From Terriglobales bacterium (GTDB lineage Bacteria > Acidobacteriota > Terriglobia > Terriglobales > Gp1-AA117), in assembly GCA_030150795.1 (NCBI GenBank), contig JASLFF010000391.1:1-7617 (forward strand): 7,617 bases of DNA, written 5' to 3'. Of the stretch, positions 1 to 5,554 are shown one piece after another (position 1 is the first letter of the stretch; the number at the start of each line of letters is the position of its first letter). Under the pieces are notes generated by a model. It was not told the origin of the DNA. It did no database searches and was given only the letters and a program-made list of their open reading frames with translations. The position numbers and the translations under genes were made by a program.

Positions 1-80
1 TGGCATGGGCGCGCAAAGGCGTCGCCGCCACTCGGGGGCAGGTCGAGGTGCGAGAAATCTTTTTCATGCCAACCGAGTAG
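1..80 (+). CDS. YCII/DGPF-domain protein, C-terminal end (partial)
   Basis: The frame beginning at base 3 is open from the window edge to a TAG at 78-80 and encodes about 25 residues. It contains WARKG and then VEVREIFFMP. A WAR.. helix followed by a V-E-V-R strand is how YCII-related (DGPF) domains typically end, and the complete neighbour at 306-716 shows the same arrangement (EWARR, then IEVRQIHEM). The gene is on the same strand as two further YCII-like reading frames and the ECF sigma gene, so it is probably the upstream member of that cluster. Only the tail is visible. YCII proteins resemble YciI of E. coli, but the biochemical role of the ECF-linked members is not established. Family assignment is from pattern recognition only. 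Confidence 0.65.
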   Translation, partial: AWARKGVAATRGQVEVREIFFMPTE

Positions 81-118
81 CAACTCGGTAGTGGTACAGC
101 TTCGAACTCTTCGGGAAG

Positions 119-280
119 ATGAACTATCCTTCCCCAAACTACGACCCGTCGCTGGAAGGCGAAGCGATGATTCCCGATATCGGCGCACTCAACCAGGAAA
201 TGGATGCCGCAGGCGCCCGGTTCTTCGCAGGCGGTCTGGAATCGGCCACATCAATACTTACAAGGCCGCTGGGCCTTTGA
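119..280 (+). pseudogene. Truncated YCII/DGPF-family remnant
   Basis: A 53-codon frame runs from ATG 119 to TGA 278-280. Residues 24-40 (GALNQEMDAAGARFFAGGL region) match the typical YCII pattern of an N-terminal helix 'xLNxEMxAAG' followed by a strand ending in GGL. In an intact family member this would continue into (H)PPSTA..., DGPF and the C-terminal WAR/VEVR segment; here it stops about 15 residues later and none of those appear in any frame before the next gene. There is no well-spaced Shine-Dalgarno (GGAAG directly abuts the ATG). It sits between two recognisable YCII genes on the same strand. I read it as a deletion remnant of a tandem paralogue; a short real peptide or chance similarity remains possible. 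Confidence 0.45.
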
Positions 281-292
281 AGCACCAACCAT

Positions 293-298
293 AAGGAG
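293..298 (+). promoter_or_regulatory. Ribosome binding site of the YCII gene
   Basis: AAGGAG lies 7 nt before ATG 306 and decides this start over the in-frame upstream ATG at 204, which has no comparable site and would add 34 residues unlike the family. Confidence 0.8.
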
Positions 299-305
299 CA
301 ACTCA

Positions 306-716
306 ATGCGTTTCATGATGATAGTGATGCCGAAAGGCTACGAATCGGCCGCGCCGGATGCCGTTCCCAGCGCGGAAGCCGTGGCGAAGATGATGGAGTA
401 CAACAAGGCGCTGCAGAAGGCGGGTGTGCTGCTCGCGCTCGACGGCCTGTTTCCTCCTTCTACCGGAGCACGTGTTTCGTATGCGGACGGCAAGGCAACG
501 GTGACCGACGGCCCATTTGCCGAGTCGAAAGAAGTCATTGGTGGCTACTGGATTATCCAGGTCCGCTCGCGCGAAGAGGCCATCGAATGGGCCAGGCGTG
601 CTCCCATGTCCAACAATGAGGTGATCGAAGTTCGCCAGATTCACGAGATGTCTGACTTTCCCGAGGACGTTCAAAAAGCGGCTGAAGGCTTCGAGCACCG
701 GAACGTCGTATCCTAA
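306..716 (+). CDS. YCII-related (DGPF) domain protein
   Basis: This encodes 136 residues, the normal size of a single-domain YCII/DGPF protein. The start at 306 is preceded by a good ribosome binding site, AAGGAG at 293-298; the frame is open further upstream but without a comparable site. Visible family features are the N-terminal strand RFMMIVMP (2-9), the helix AVAKMMEYNKALQKAG (25-40), DGLFPPSTGARV (46-57), the name-giving TDGPFAESKE (67-76), GGYWII (79-84), the helix EEAIEWARR (90-98) and the strand VIEVRQIHEM (106-115). YCII domains form ferredoxin-like dimers; in E. coli YciI a His/Asp pair has been proposed as catalytic, but the ECF-linked members have no settled activity. The gene lies 6 bp upstream of the ECF42-like sigma gene and is probably co-transcribed with it. 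In this group the DGPF genes are usually thought to be sigma targets. Confidence 0.93.
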   Translation: MRFMMIVMPKGYESAAPDAVPSAEAVAKMMEYNKALQKAGVLLALDGLFPPSTGARVSYADGKATVTDGPFAESKEVIGGYWIIQVRSREEAIEWARRAPMSNNEVIEVRQIHEMSDFPEDVQKAAEGFEHRNVVS

Positions 717-722
717 GGTTGC

Positions 723-2003
723 ATGAGCCATGTAGCTAAGACAATTGAGGCCGTGTGGAAGATCGAGTCCACACGCCTCATCGCCGCGATTGCTCGCGTC
801 ACCCACGATATAGGCATTGCCGAAGAGCTGGCCCAGGACGCTCTGGTGACGGCCCTCGAAGTTTGGCCTGAGGAAGGCATCCCTGAAAATCCCGGCGCAT
901 GGCTAATGACAGCAGCAAAGCGGCGCGCGATCGATTCCTTGCGGCGTGGCCGCATGCTCATACAAAAGCATGAAGAGATTGCCCGCGAGCTGGAGTGGCA
1001 ACAGCAGCGGCTGGGAGACGCTTTGGAGCACTCGCTGAACCAGGTGATCGATGATGACGTGCTGCGGCTCATCTTCACCGCGTGCCATCCCGTGCTCGCC
1101 GTGGAAGGACGCATCGCGCTCACGTTGCGCCTCATCGGCGGCCTCACCACGGCAGAGATCGCGCATGCGTTTCTCGTGCCGGAAAAGACGCTGGGCCAGC
1201 GGATCTCTCGCGCCAAGAAGACCCTCTCAGAGGCACACGTTCCCTTTGAGACACCAACGGACGACGAACTGCGTCGCAGGATCGAGTCCGTGCTCATGGT
1301 CGTCTACCTGATCTTCAATGAGGGCTACACCGCGACATCAGGCGATGAATGGATGCGGGCGGCTCTCTCTGAAGAGGCGCTGCGCCTGGGGCGCATGCTG
1401 GGGCAACTTCTCCCTGCCGAATCGGAAGTCCACGCACTCCTCGCACTCATGGAGTTACAGTCATCTCGCAATGCAGCGCGCCGGGGCAAAAACGGCGAGG
1501 CCGTCCTACTGCCGGACCAGGACCGCTCCTTGTGGGACTACGCGCAGATCCAGCGAGGAATGACCGCACTGGAACAAGCGCAAAAACTGGGCGGTGGCGC
1601 GAAACCCTACGCGTTGCAGGCAGCCATTGCCGCATGTCACATGCGGGCCCGCACCGCCGAAGAGACAGACTGGGACCGCATCGTTCTTCTTTACGACGCT
1701 TTGCTGCAAATCAATCCATCTCCCATCGTGGCTCTCAATCGCGCAGTCGCCGTCGGCATGGTCCAGGGCCCAGCCGCAGGACTCGACGCACTCGACGCAG
1801 CTGCCACCCTCGCTGGTGACTCTGCGCTGGCCGGCTACCATCTCTTTCCCAGCGTCCGCGGAGACCTGCTGATGAAGATGGGCAGGTTCTCTGAAGCACG
1901 TGAGGAAATCCAACGCGCCATCGCAATGACGAAGAACCTGCGGGAACAGGAATTGCTGGCGAACAGGTTGAAGCAGATTGAGAAGGCGGCCTTCTCCGTA
2001 TAG
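723..2003 (+). CDS. ECF RNA polymerase sigma factor, ECF42-like, with C-terminal extension
   Basis: A 426-residue sigma-70-family factor, more than twice the usual ECF length. The sigma-2 region occupies about residues 8-80, with the helix GIAEELAQDALVTAL (31-45) and the PENPGAWLMTAAKRRAIDSL segment (54-73) that is characteristic of this group. The sigma-4 region is about 110-170, with a helix-turn-helix GLTTAEIAHAFLVPEKTLGQR (140-160) for -35 recognition. The motif VVYLIFNEGY (193-202) opens a DUF6596-type region (about 185-285), and a TPR-like helical tail follows (about 295-415; NPSPIVALNRAVA, then DLLMKMGRFSEAREEIQRA). ECF42 factors lack a classical anti-sigma; the C-terminal extension is reported to control activity instead. 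No anti-sigma gene is seen here. It starts 6 bp after the YCII stop, with AAGG (715-718) as a weak ribosome binding site. Signal and regulon are unknown. Confidence 0.93.
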   Translation: MSHVAKTIEAVWKIESTRLIAAIARVTHDIGIAEELAQDALVTALEVWPEEGIPENPGAWLMTAAKRRAIDSLRRGRMLIQKHEEIARELEWQQQRLGDALEHSLNQVIDDDVLRLIFTACHPVLAVEGRIALTLRLIGGLTTAEIAHAFLVPEKTLGQRISRAKKTLSEAHVPFETPTDDELRRRIESVLMVVYLIFNEGYTATSGDEWMRAALSEEALRLGRMLGQLLPAESEVHALLALMELQSSRNAARRGKNGEAVLLPDQDRSLWDYAQIQRGMTALEQAQKLGGGAKPYALQAAIAACHMRARTAEETDWDRIVLLYDALLQINPSPIVALNRAVAVGMVQGPAAGLDALDAAATLAGDSALAGYHLFPSVRGDLLMKMGRFSEAREEIQRAIAMTKNLREQELLANRLKQIEKAAFSV

Positions 2004-2102
2004 GTGCTGCCCTGTCCTTTGAAACGCCCTTGTCGTCATGATTCGCCGGAAACCGGTTTCGCCAAGCTTGTGTGCCGACAATTGAGCTGTGCCTCGCTTC
2101 CC

Positions 2103-3152
2103 TCACACCACCGCTATCAACGGTTTCCCTGGTGGAAGCACTTCGCCGATCTCCACTGCGGGCACGCTGGCACTCTTCAGAGCATCGAGCAGGGCGGCGG
2201 AATCAGCGCGGGCAACGGAGAGCAGCAACCCGCCAGCGGTCTGGGGATCGAAAAGAATGGTCCGGACTTCTGCCGGGACGCCCTCATCATAACTGACCAG
2301 GCATTCCGCAAAGTCGCGGTTATTGTTGAGGCCTCCGGGGATGAAGCCGGCGCGCACGCAGTCCATAGCTCCGGCAAGCAGAGGCACGTTGGCGGAGTTG
2401 ATGCGCACGGAAACGCCGCTTCCTGCGGCCATCTCCCGCACATGCCCGATGAGGCCAAAGCCGGTGATATCCGTGGCAGCGTGCACCGTGAACTTGCCCG
2501 ACGCGGCAACCTCAGCGGCACGCGCATTCAACGTGGTCATGGATTGGGTGGCGGCATCAATCCACTCCTGCTTGGCTTCACCGCGCTTGATGGCCGTGGA
2601 AATCACGCCGGTCCCCAGTCCCTTGGTGAGGATGAGCGCGTCCAAGATCTGAGCGTTGGAGTTGGCCCAGACTTTCTGCGGATCAATCATGCCGGTGACG
2701 GAATAGCCAAACTTAATTTCAGGATCGCGCACGCTGTGGCCGCCGATCACCACGCATCCGGCTTCCATCATTTTGGAAAGGCCGCCGGCAAGAATCTGCT
2801 GCAGCACGTCAAGATCGCCTTTATCGGGAAAGCAGACGATGGCCAGCGCGGACAAGGGATGTCCGCCCATGGCGTAAACGTCGCTCAGGGAATTGGTGGC
2901 TGCGATCTGGCCGAAGGTGAATGGGTCGTCAACAATGGGCGTGAAGAAATCTACGGTTTGGACGAGCGCCTGCGTGGCGGAAATCTTGTACACTCCGGCG
3001 TCGTCGGCTGTGTCAAAGCCAACCAGTACGTTCGGATCATTTTGCCGGGCTAATTTCCCAAGCACCGCGTCCAGCGCCGCCGGACTCAGCTTGCTTGCTC
3101 AACCCGCAGCTTTTACCTGCTCCGTTAACCGGATTGTCTTGAGTTCTGCCAT
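2103..3152 (-). CDS. selD: Selenide, water dikinase (selenophosphate synthase), selenocysteine-containing
   Basis: SelD makes selenophosphate from selenide and ATP (giving AMP and phosphate), the selenium donor for Sec-tRNA and 2-selenouridine. Read from ATG 3152 with TGA 3099-3101 decoded as Sec, the product is 349 residues, close to E. coli SelD (347). The N-terminus is MAELKTIRLTEQVKAAG, then U18-A-S-K21-L-S-P, which aligns with E. coli G-C17-G-C19-K20-I-S-P, so the TGA replaces the catalytic Cys and the essential Lys is K21. Other hallmarks are DTADDAGVY (48-55), VDFFTPIVDDPF (67-78), the NSLSDVYAMGG loop (87-97, metal-binding Asp91), GGHS (137-140), TDITGFGLIGH (227-237) and FDPQTAGGLL (301-310). 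The second Cys is Ser20 here; it is not essential in E. coli. No strong Shine-Dalgarno precedes 3152. GTG 3065 is in frame but would delete the active site. The gene ends at TGA 2103-2105, facing the sigma gene. Confidence 0.93.
3059..3093 (-). promoter_or_regulatory. Putative bacterial SECIS hairpin in selD mRNA
   Basis: Counting mRNA bases after the UGA, bases 14-20 (GUCCGGC, 3085-3079) pair with bases 24-30 (GCUGGAC, 3075-3069), giving 7 pairs with one G-U, closed by the 3-nt loop GGC (3078-3076). A lower stem CAAGC (3093-3089) with GCUUG (3063-3059) is separated by a 3x5 internal loop. The loop starts 21 nt after UGA and begins with G. Both fit the published bacterial SECIS description of an apical loop about 16-37 nt downstream with a G among its first bases, bound by SelB. 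Pairing was found by eye, without an energy calculation. Confidence 0.7.
3099..3101 (-). other. selD: In-frame UGA selenocysteine codon of selD
   Basis: TGA follows codon 17 (GGT, Gly) and is followed by GCA-AGC-AAG (Ala-Ser-Lys). Conserved SelD sequence continues in the same frame on both sides without a frameshift, and the codon sits at the exact position of the family's catalytic Cys/Sec. Sec in bacterial SelD is established, for example in Haemophilus influenzae. This makes recoding much more likely than a nonsense mutation. Confidence 0.9.
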
Positions 3153-3215
3153 GGTTGGTATTTTACAGGGAATGGCAGCTTGTTCCTGAAATCCGTTGTT
3201 TTCTGAAATCCCGAA

Positions 3216-3233
3216 CCCTGAGCTTGCCGAAGG
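3216..3233. repeat. CCCTGAGCTTGCCGAAGG-type dispersed element
   Basis: The 18-base word closely resembles a short sequence (CCCTGAGC-T-G-CGAAGG) that I recognise as recurring in intergenic regions of many bacterial genomes. Only one copy is in this window, so its repeat nature here rests on prior knowledge rather than on the sequence shown. It sits in the selD leader region. Confidence 0.4.
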
Positions 3234-3248
3234 TGAGGGATCACTATC

Positions 3249-3267
3249 GCCTCGACTATGTTGAGGC
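3249..3267. repeat. Short hairpin (inverted repeat) in the selD upstream spacer
   Basis: GCCTCGAC (3249-3256) pairs with GTTGAGGC (3260-3267) around a TAT loop, 8 pairs including one G-T. On the plus strand it is followed by AAAAC rather than a T run, and on the selD strand by a non-T sequence (GATAG), so an intrinsic terminator is not supported. It lies 16 bases from the CCCTGAGC element and may belong to the same repeat unit. Confidence 0.45.
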
Positions 3268-3354
3268 AAAACATCAGCCGCGAAGAAGTTTTGATTCGTG
3301 TTCATTCAGAGCCGCGACGGATTGTCTGAACTGATTTTCTAAAACAGTGAATTG

Positions 3355-3482
3355 ATCCGTGAAATCGGTGTCATCCGTGGAAGAAGTTTTCCGAGGTAAG
3401 AGGTTTTCTGATCAGTGTTATCAGTGAAAATCAGTGGTAAATAGATTTTCCGAAAATCCGTGAAATCTGTGTTTATCTGTGG
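3355..3482. repeat. Three triads of ATCNGTG words (degenerate tandem repeat)
   Basis: ATCNGTG words begin at 3355, 3364, 3373; at 3411, 3420, 3430; and at 3456, 3465, 3475. Within each triad the step is 9-10 bases and the last word is always followed by G (GTGG). The triads are separated by T-rich stretches with TTTTCC/TTTTC. The nine copies use C, G, A or T at the variable base, so this is a degenerate array. Similar 'atccgtgaaatctgtg' filler is familiar from intergenic DNA of several soil phyla. It ends 17 bases before the stop codon of the DUF2393-like gene. Confidence 0.7.
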
Positions 3483-3498
3483 TGAGGTTTTGTTTTAG

Positions 3499-4017
3499 CT
3501 AGTACCCGATCGACACCACTTTCACCGTCGGCACTTGGCCGTCCCAATCCGTCGTGACGTGCTCCAGCGTCAGCCGGAAATCGCGTGTCTGGCCCGGGGC
3601 AAGCGGCGCACGATCGATCAATCCATAATCCACGTAAGGAACATTCGGCAGCAGAACAGTTACAGGCAGCGTATCTTTCTGCGCGATCTCACCCAGAGAA
3701 TTCTTGAAGATCACCTGCACGCTCGCTGCAGTAACTTTGCGGTCGGCGCCGTTGGTGAGTTTGCCCTCGATGTACGTCACAGATCCGCCGGCAAAGTTTT
3801 CCGCCGTTGCCATATGCAGCCCGGAAACTTGCAGCTTCGCCAGGTTGGGATCGCCGGGCGCAGTGCCTGCAGGCTTGCCCGCGCGCGTGAGCATGACCAA
3901 ACCGACGATCAGCGCCAGCACAAACACTCCGCCGATTGCCATCGGGACCCAGTTGCGGCTTTCTGCCTGGTCTGCGGGAGGGGAAAATACTTGCTGGTCT
4001 TTTTCGGAATCGCCCAT
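3499..4017 (-). CDS. Single-pass membrane protein, DUF2393-like
   Basis: Taken from ATG 4017 the product is 172 residues; the frame is open to an upstream ATG at 4068, but the extra 17 residues (rich in Arg and Asp) look non-native. Residues 1-22 are polar and acidic, 23-43 form one hydrophobic helix (WVPMAIGGVFVLALIVGLVML) followed by TRAGK, and the remainder is a soluble beta-rich domain. The N-terminus should face the cytoplasm and the domain the periplasm. The domain contains VTYIEGKLTNGADRKV, an FKNSLGEIAQ segment and, near the C-terminus, PGQTRDFRLTLEHV..DWDG (141-160), a pattern I associate with acidobacterial DUF2393 proteins; it resembles an FxxLyD-type beta-sandwich. No catalytic residues are evident and the function is unknown. 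It is separated from its neighbours by repeat-bearing spacers, so it may be transcribed alone. Confidence 0.75.
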   Translation of the reverse strand: MGDSEKDQQVFSPPADQAESRNWVPMAIGGVFVLALIVGLVMLTRAGKPAGTAPGDPNLAKLQVSGLHMATAENFAGGSVTYIEGKLTNGADRKVTAASVQVIFKNSLGEIAQKDTLPVTVLLPNVPYVDYGLIDRAPLAPGQTRDFRLTLEHVTTDWDGQVPTVKVVSIGY

Positions 4018-4111
4018 GGCGGAAATTCTAACCTCTCTTCCGCCCCGATCCAAACGGTCGTTGCGCAACTAGAGCTGTAATCCTCAGAACTGGTGGATCA
4101 CACGGGGTGGA

Positions 4112-4129
4112 GCAGACATTTATGTCTGC
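4112..4129. repeat. Perfect 18-bp inverted repeat in the spacer after tldE
   Basis: GCAGACAT (4112-4119), TT, ATGTCTGC (4122-4129) is a perfect inverted repeat. As RNA it would form a 7-bp stem with a 4-base loop. It lies 45 bases past the tldE stop on the minus strand, but no T run follows in that direction (TCCACCCC), so a standard intrinsic terminator is not supported. A second small inverted repeat, GGCTTCAGCC, is at 4150-4159. The flanking words look like acidobacterial dispersed intergenic repeats, which I cannot verify from one copy. Confidence 0.55.
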
Positions 4130-4174
4130 GGTAAGAGCAACCAGCAATCGGCTTCAGCCACTGAGGTAAAGAGC

Positions 4175-5554
4175 TTACTCGCCCGCAATGGTCATGCCAT
4201 CAATCCGCAGCGTCGGCGAGGCCGTCGATCCGCGAAATTCCAGGTCATTGCCAATCTCAGTGATGTTGTTCAGCATGTCCTTGAGATTGCCTGCGACAGT
4301 GACCTCTTCCACCGGATAAGTAAGTTCGCCGTTTTCAATCCACAGGCCGCTCACGCCTCGGGAAAAATCGCCGGTAACCGTGTTCACGCCAAAGCCGAGA
4401 AACTGGAACACATAAAGCCCCTGCTTGATGTTGCCGATAATCTGCTGCGGCGTGCGGTCGCCCTTTTGCAGATAGAAATTTCCCGAACCGATCCCCGGCG
4501 TTCCGGCCAGTCCGCGTAACGCGTTGCCGGTCGTCTTCATTCCCAGCTTTTTCGCCGTGTAAGTATTCAGCAGATAAGACTTCAACACGCCGTTCTCGAT
4601 GACCATCGTCCGCCGGGTAGGAACACCTTCACCATCGAATGGTTCAGTGCCAAAACCTCCCGGCATGGTGCCGTCATCCACAACTGTAATGTTGCCGGCA
4701 GCCACCTGCTCCCCAAGTTTATTCACCAGGAAAGACGATTGACGATAGATAGCATCGCCATTCACGGCATCAAAGATGTTGTCGAGAATGGATTCGGCAA
4801 CCATGGGATCAAGCACAATTGGGACCTGCGTGGACTTGATCTTGCGCGAGCCCAGGCGGCGCAATGTGCGGCGCGCAGCTTCGCGTCCCACCGCTTCAGG
4901 CGACTCCAGCTTCCCCAGCGTCCGCGACAGCGCATACCAATAATCGCGCTGCATGTTGCCATTTTCATCCTGCGCAATGGGCGCGGTGGAAACGGAGCAA
5001 TACGAGCGGCGAAACTCGCCTATAAATCCATGCGAATTGGCCAGCACTTTGTGGCTAATAGCAGCGTCGAACGATCCACCATCGGAGTTTTTCATCCGCG
5101 GATCGGCTTCCAGCGCAGCGCGTTCGGCCCTGCGCGCATAGTCGATCCGCTGCTCCGGCGGCAGCGAGTACACATCGTCGTAATAAAGCTGCAGATCTCC
5201 CAAAGAGCCTAACTGGTCAGGCTCAGGGATGCCGGAGTAAACGTCTTCAGAAGTTACTCGAGCCAGCTCAATTGCGCCGCTGATCAGCCGTTCGATTCCA
5301 TCTTTGGAAAAGTCGCTGGAATATGTGCTCGCCGCGCGCTGCCCAAGAAATGTTCGCAGGCCAATGGCGCGCGATCCCGATTCCTTCAGCGTCTCAACTT
5401 CGCCCATGCGCACTACGGTTGAAAACTCTGAGCCTTCACGCACCGCTGCTTCTGCTGCGGTTGCTCCGGCTTTCATGGCGCGTTCTACCACGCTGGCTGC
5501 CAGGTCACGCAGCTCTGTATCAACTTCAGTGATTGTTTGCGTATTGGTTGCCAT
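4175..5554 (-). CDS. pmbA: TldE/PmbA family protein, partner subunit of the TldD/E protease
   Basis: A 459-residue protein, near the size of E. coli PmbA/TldE (450). The start ATG 5554-5552 overlaps the tldD stop as TAATG; the frame is open 30 codons further up inside tldD, but that stretch is antisense-like Arg/His-rich sequence. The N-terminal part has the family's AGATAAEAAVREG and GSRAIGLRTFLGQRAAS segments (29-41, 60-76). The C-terminal part has PIVLDPMVAESIL (245-257), VVDDGTMPGGFGTEPFDGEG (291-310), the TTGNALRG loop (341-348), GDFSRGVSGLWIENGE (395-410) and GNDLEFRGSTASPTLRIDGM (435-454). No HExxxH is present, as expected for TldE, which supplies the non-catalytic half of a heterodimer with TldD. 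In E. coli the pair digests unfolded peptides and is needed for microcin B17 maturation and CcdA turnover. Confidence 0.95.
   Translation of the reverse strand: MATNTQTITEVDTELRDLAASVVERAMKAGATAAEAAVREGSEFSTVVRMGEVETLKESGSRAIGLRTFLGQRAASTYSSDFSKDGIERLISGAIELARVTSEDVYSGIPEPDQLGSLGDLQLYYDDVYSLPPEQRIDYARRAERAALEADPRMKNSDGGSFDAAISHKVLANSHGFIGEFRRSYCSVSTAPIAQDENGNMQRDYWYALSRTLGKLESPEAVGREAARRTLRRLGSRKIKSTQVPIVLDPMVAESILDNIFDAVNGDAIYRQSSFLVNKLGEQVAAGNITVVDDGTMPGGFGTEPFDGEGVPTRRTMVIENGVLKSYLLNTYTAKKLGMKTTGNALRGLAGTPGIGSGNFYLQKGDRTPQQIIGNIKQGLYVFQFLGFGVNTVTGDFSRGVSGLWIENGELTYPVEEVTVAGNLKDMLNNITEIGNDLEFRGSTASPTLRIDGMTIAGE

Larger units (their letters stand above)
3153..3498. other. Non-coding spacer made of repeat-like DNA
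   Basis: These 346 bases lie between selD and the DUF2393-like gene. The only long frame here is the upstream extension of selD to 3305, which reads through a repeat element and encodes nothing recognisable. The left half carries the CCCTGAGCTTGCCGAAGG word and a hairpin; the right half carries the ATCNGTG triads, annotated separately. Base composition is clearly more AT-rich and T-rich than in the flanking genes. The selD promoter should lie here, but I could not identify convincing -35/-10 boxes. Confidence 0.7.

Noticed and set aside
2046..2060. Terminator between the sigma gene and selD (GCCGG-AAA-CCGGT followed by TTC; palindrome GAAACCGGTTTC)
   Set aside because: The stem is only 4-5 bp and the T run only three bases in either direction. 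This is too weak to call, although a terminator is expected between these convergent genes.
2004..3053. Long plus-strand open frame of 349 codons
   Set aside because: It is the antisense shadow of selD and encodes a His/Gly-rich product with no recognisable domain, whereas the minus strand encodes a clear SelD.
2103..3065. A 320-residue SelD starting at GTG 3065
   Set aside because: It would lack the catalytic Sec18 and Lys21. The upstream frame encodes a canonical SelD N-terminus, and this GTG aligns with an internal Val.
3099..3305. Separate 68-residue minus-strand gene ending at the TGA 3099
   Set aside because: Its last 17 codons are the SelD N-terminus and the frame continues with conserved SelD sequence past the TGA. 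The part upstream of 3152 reads through intergenic repeat DNA.
3535..4080. Plus-strand frame opposite the DUF2393-like gene
   Set aside because: The product is Arg/Cys/His-rich with no domain. The minus-strand frame has a clear membrane helix and a structured domain.
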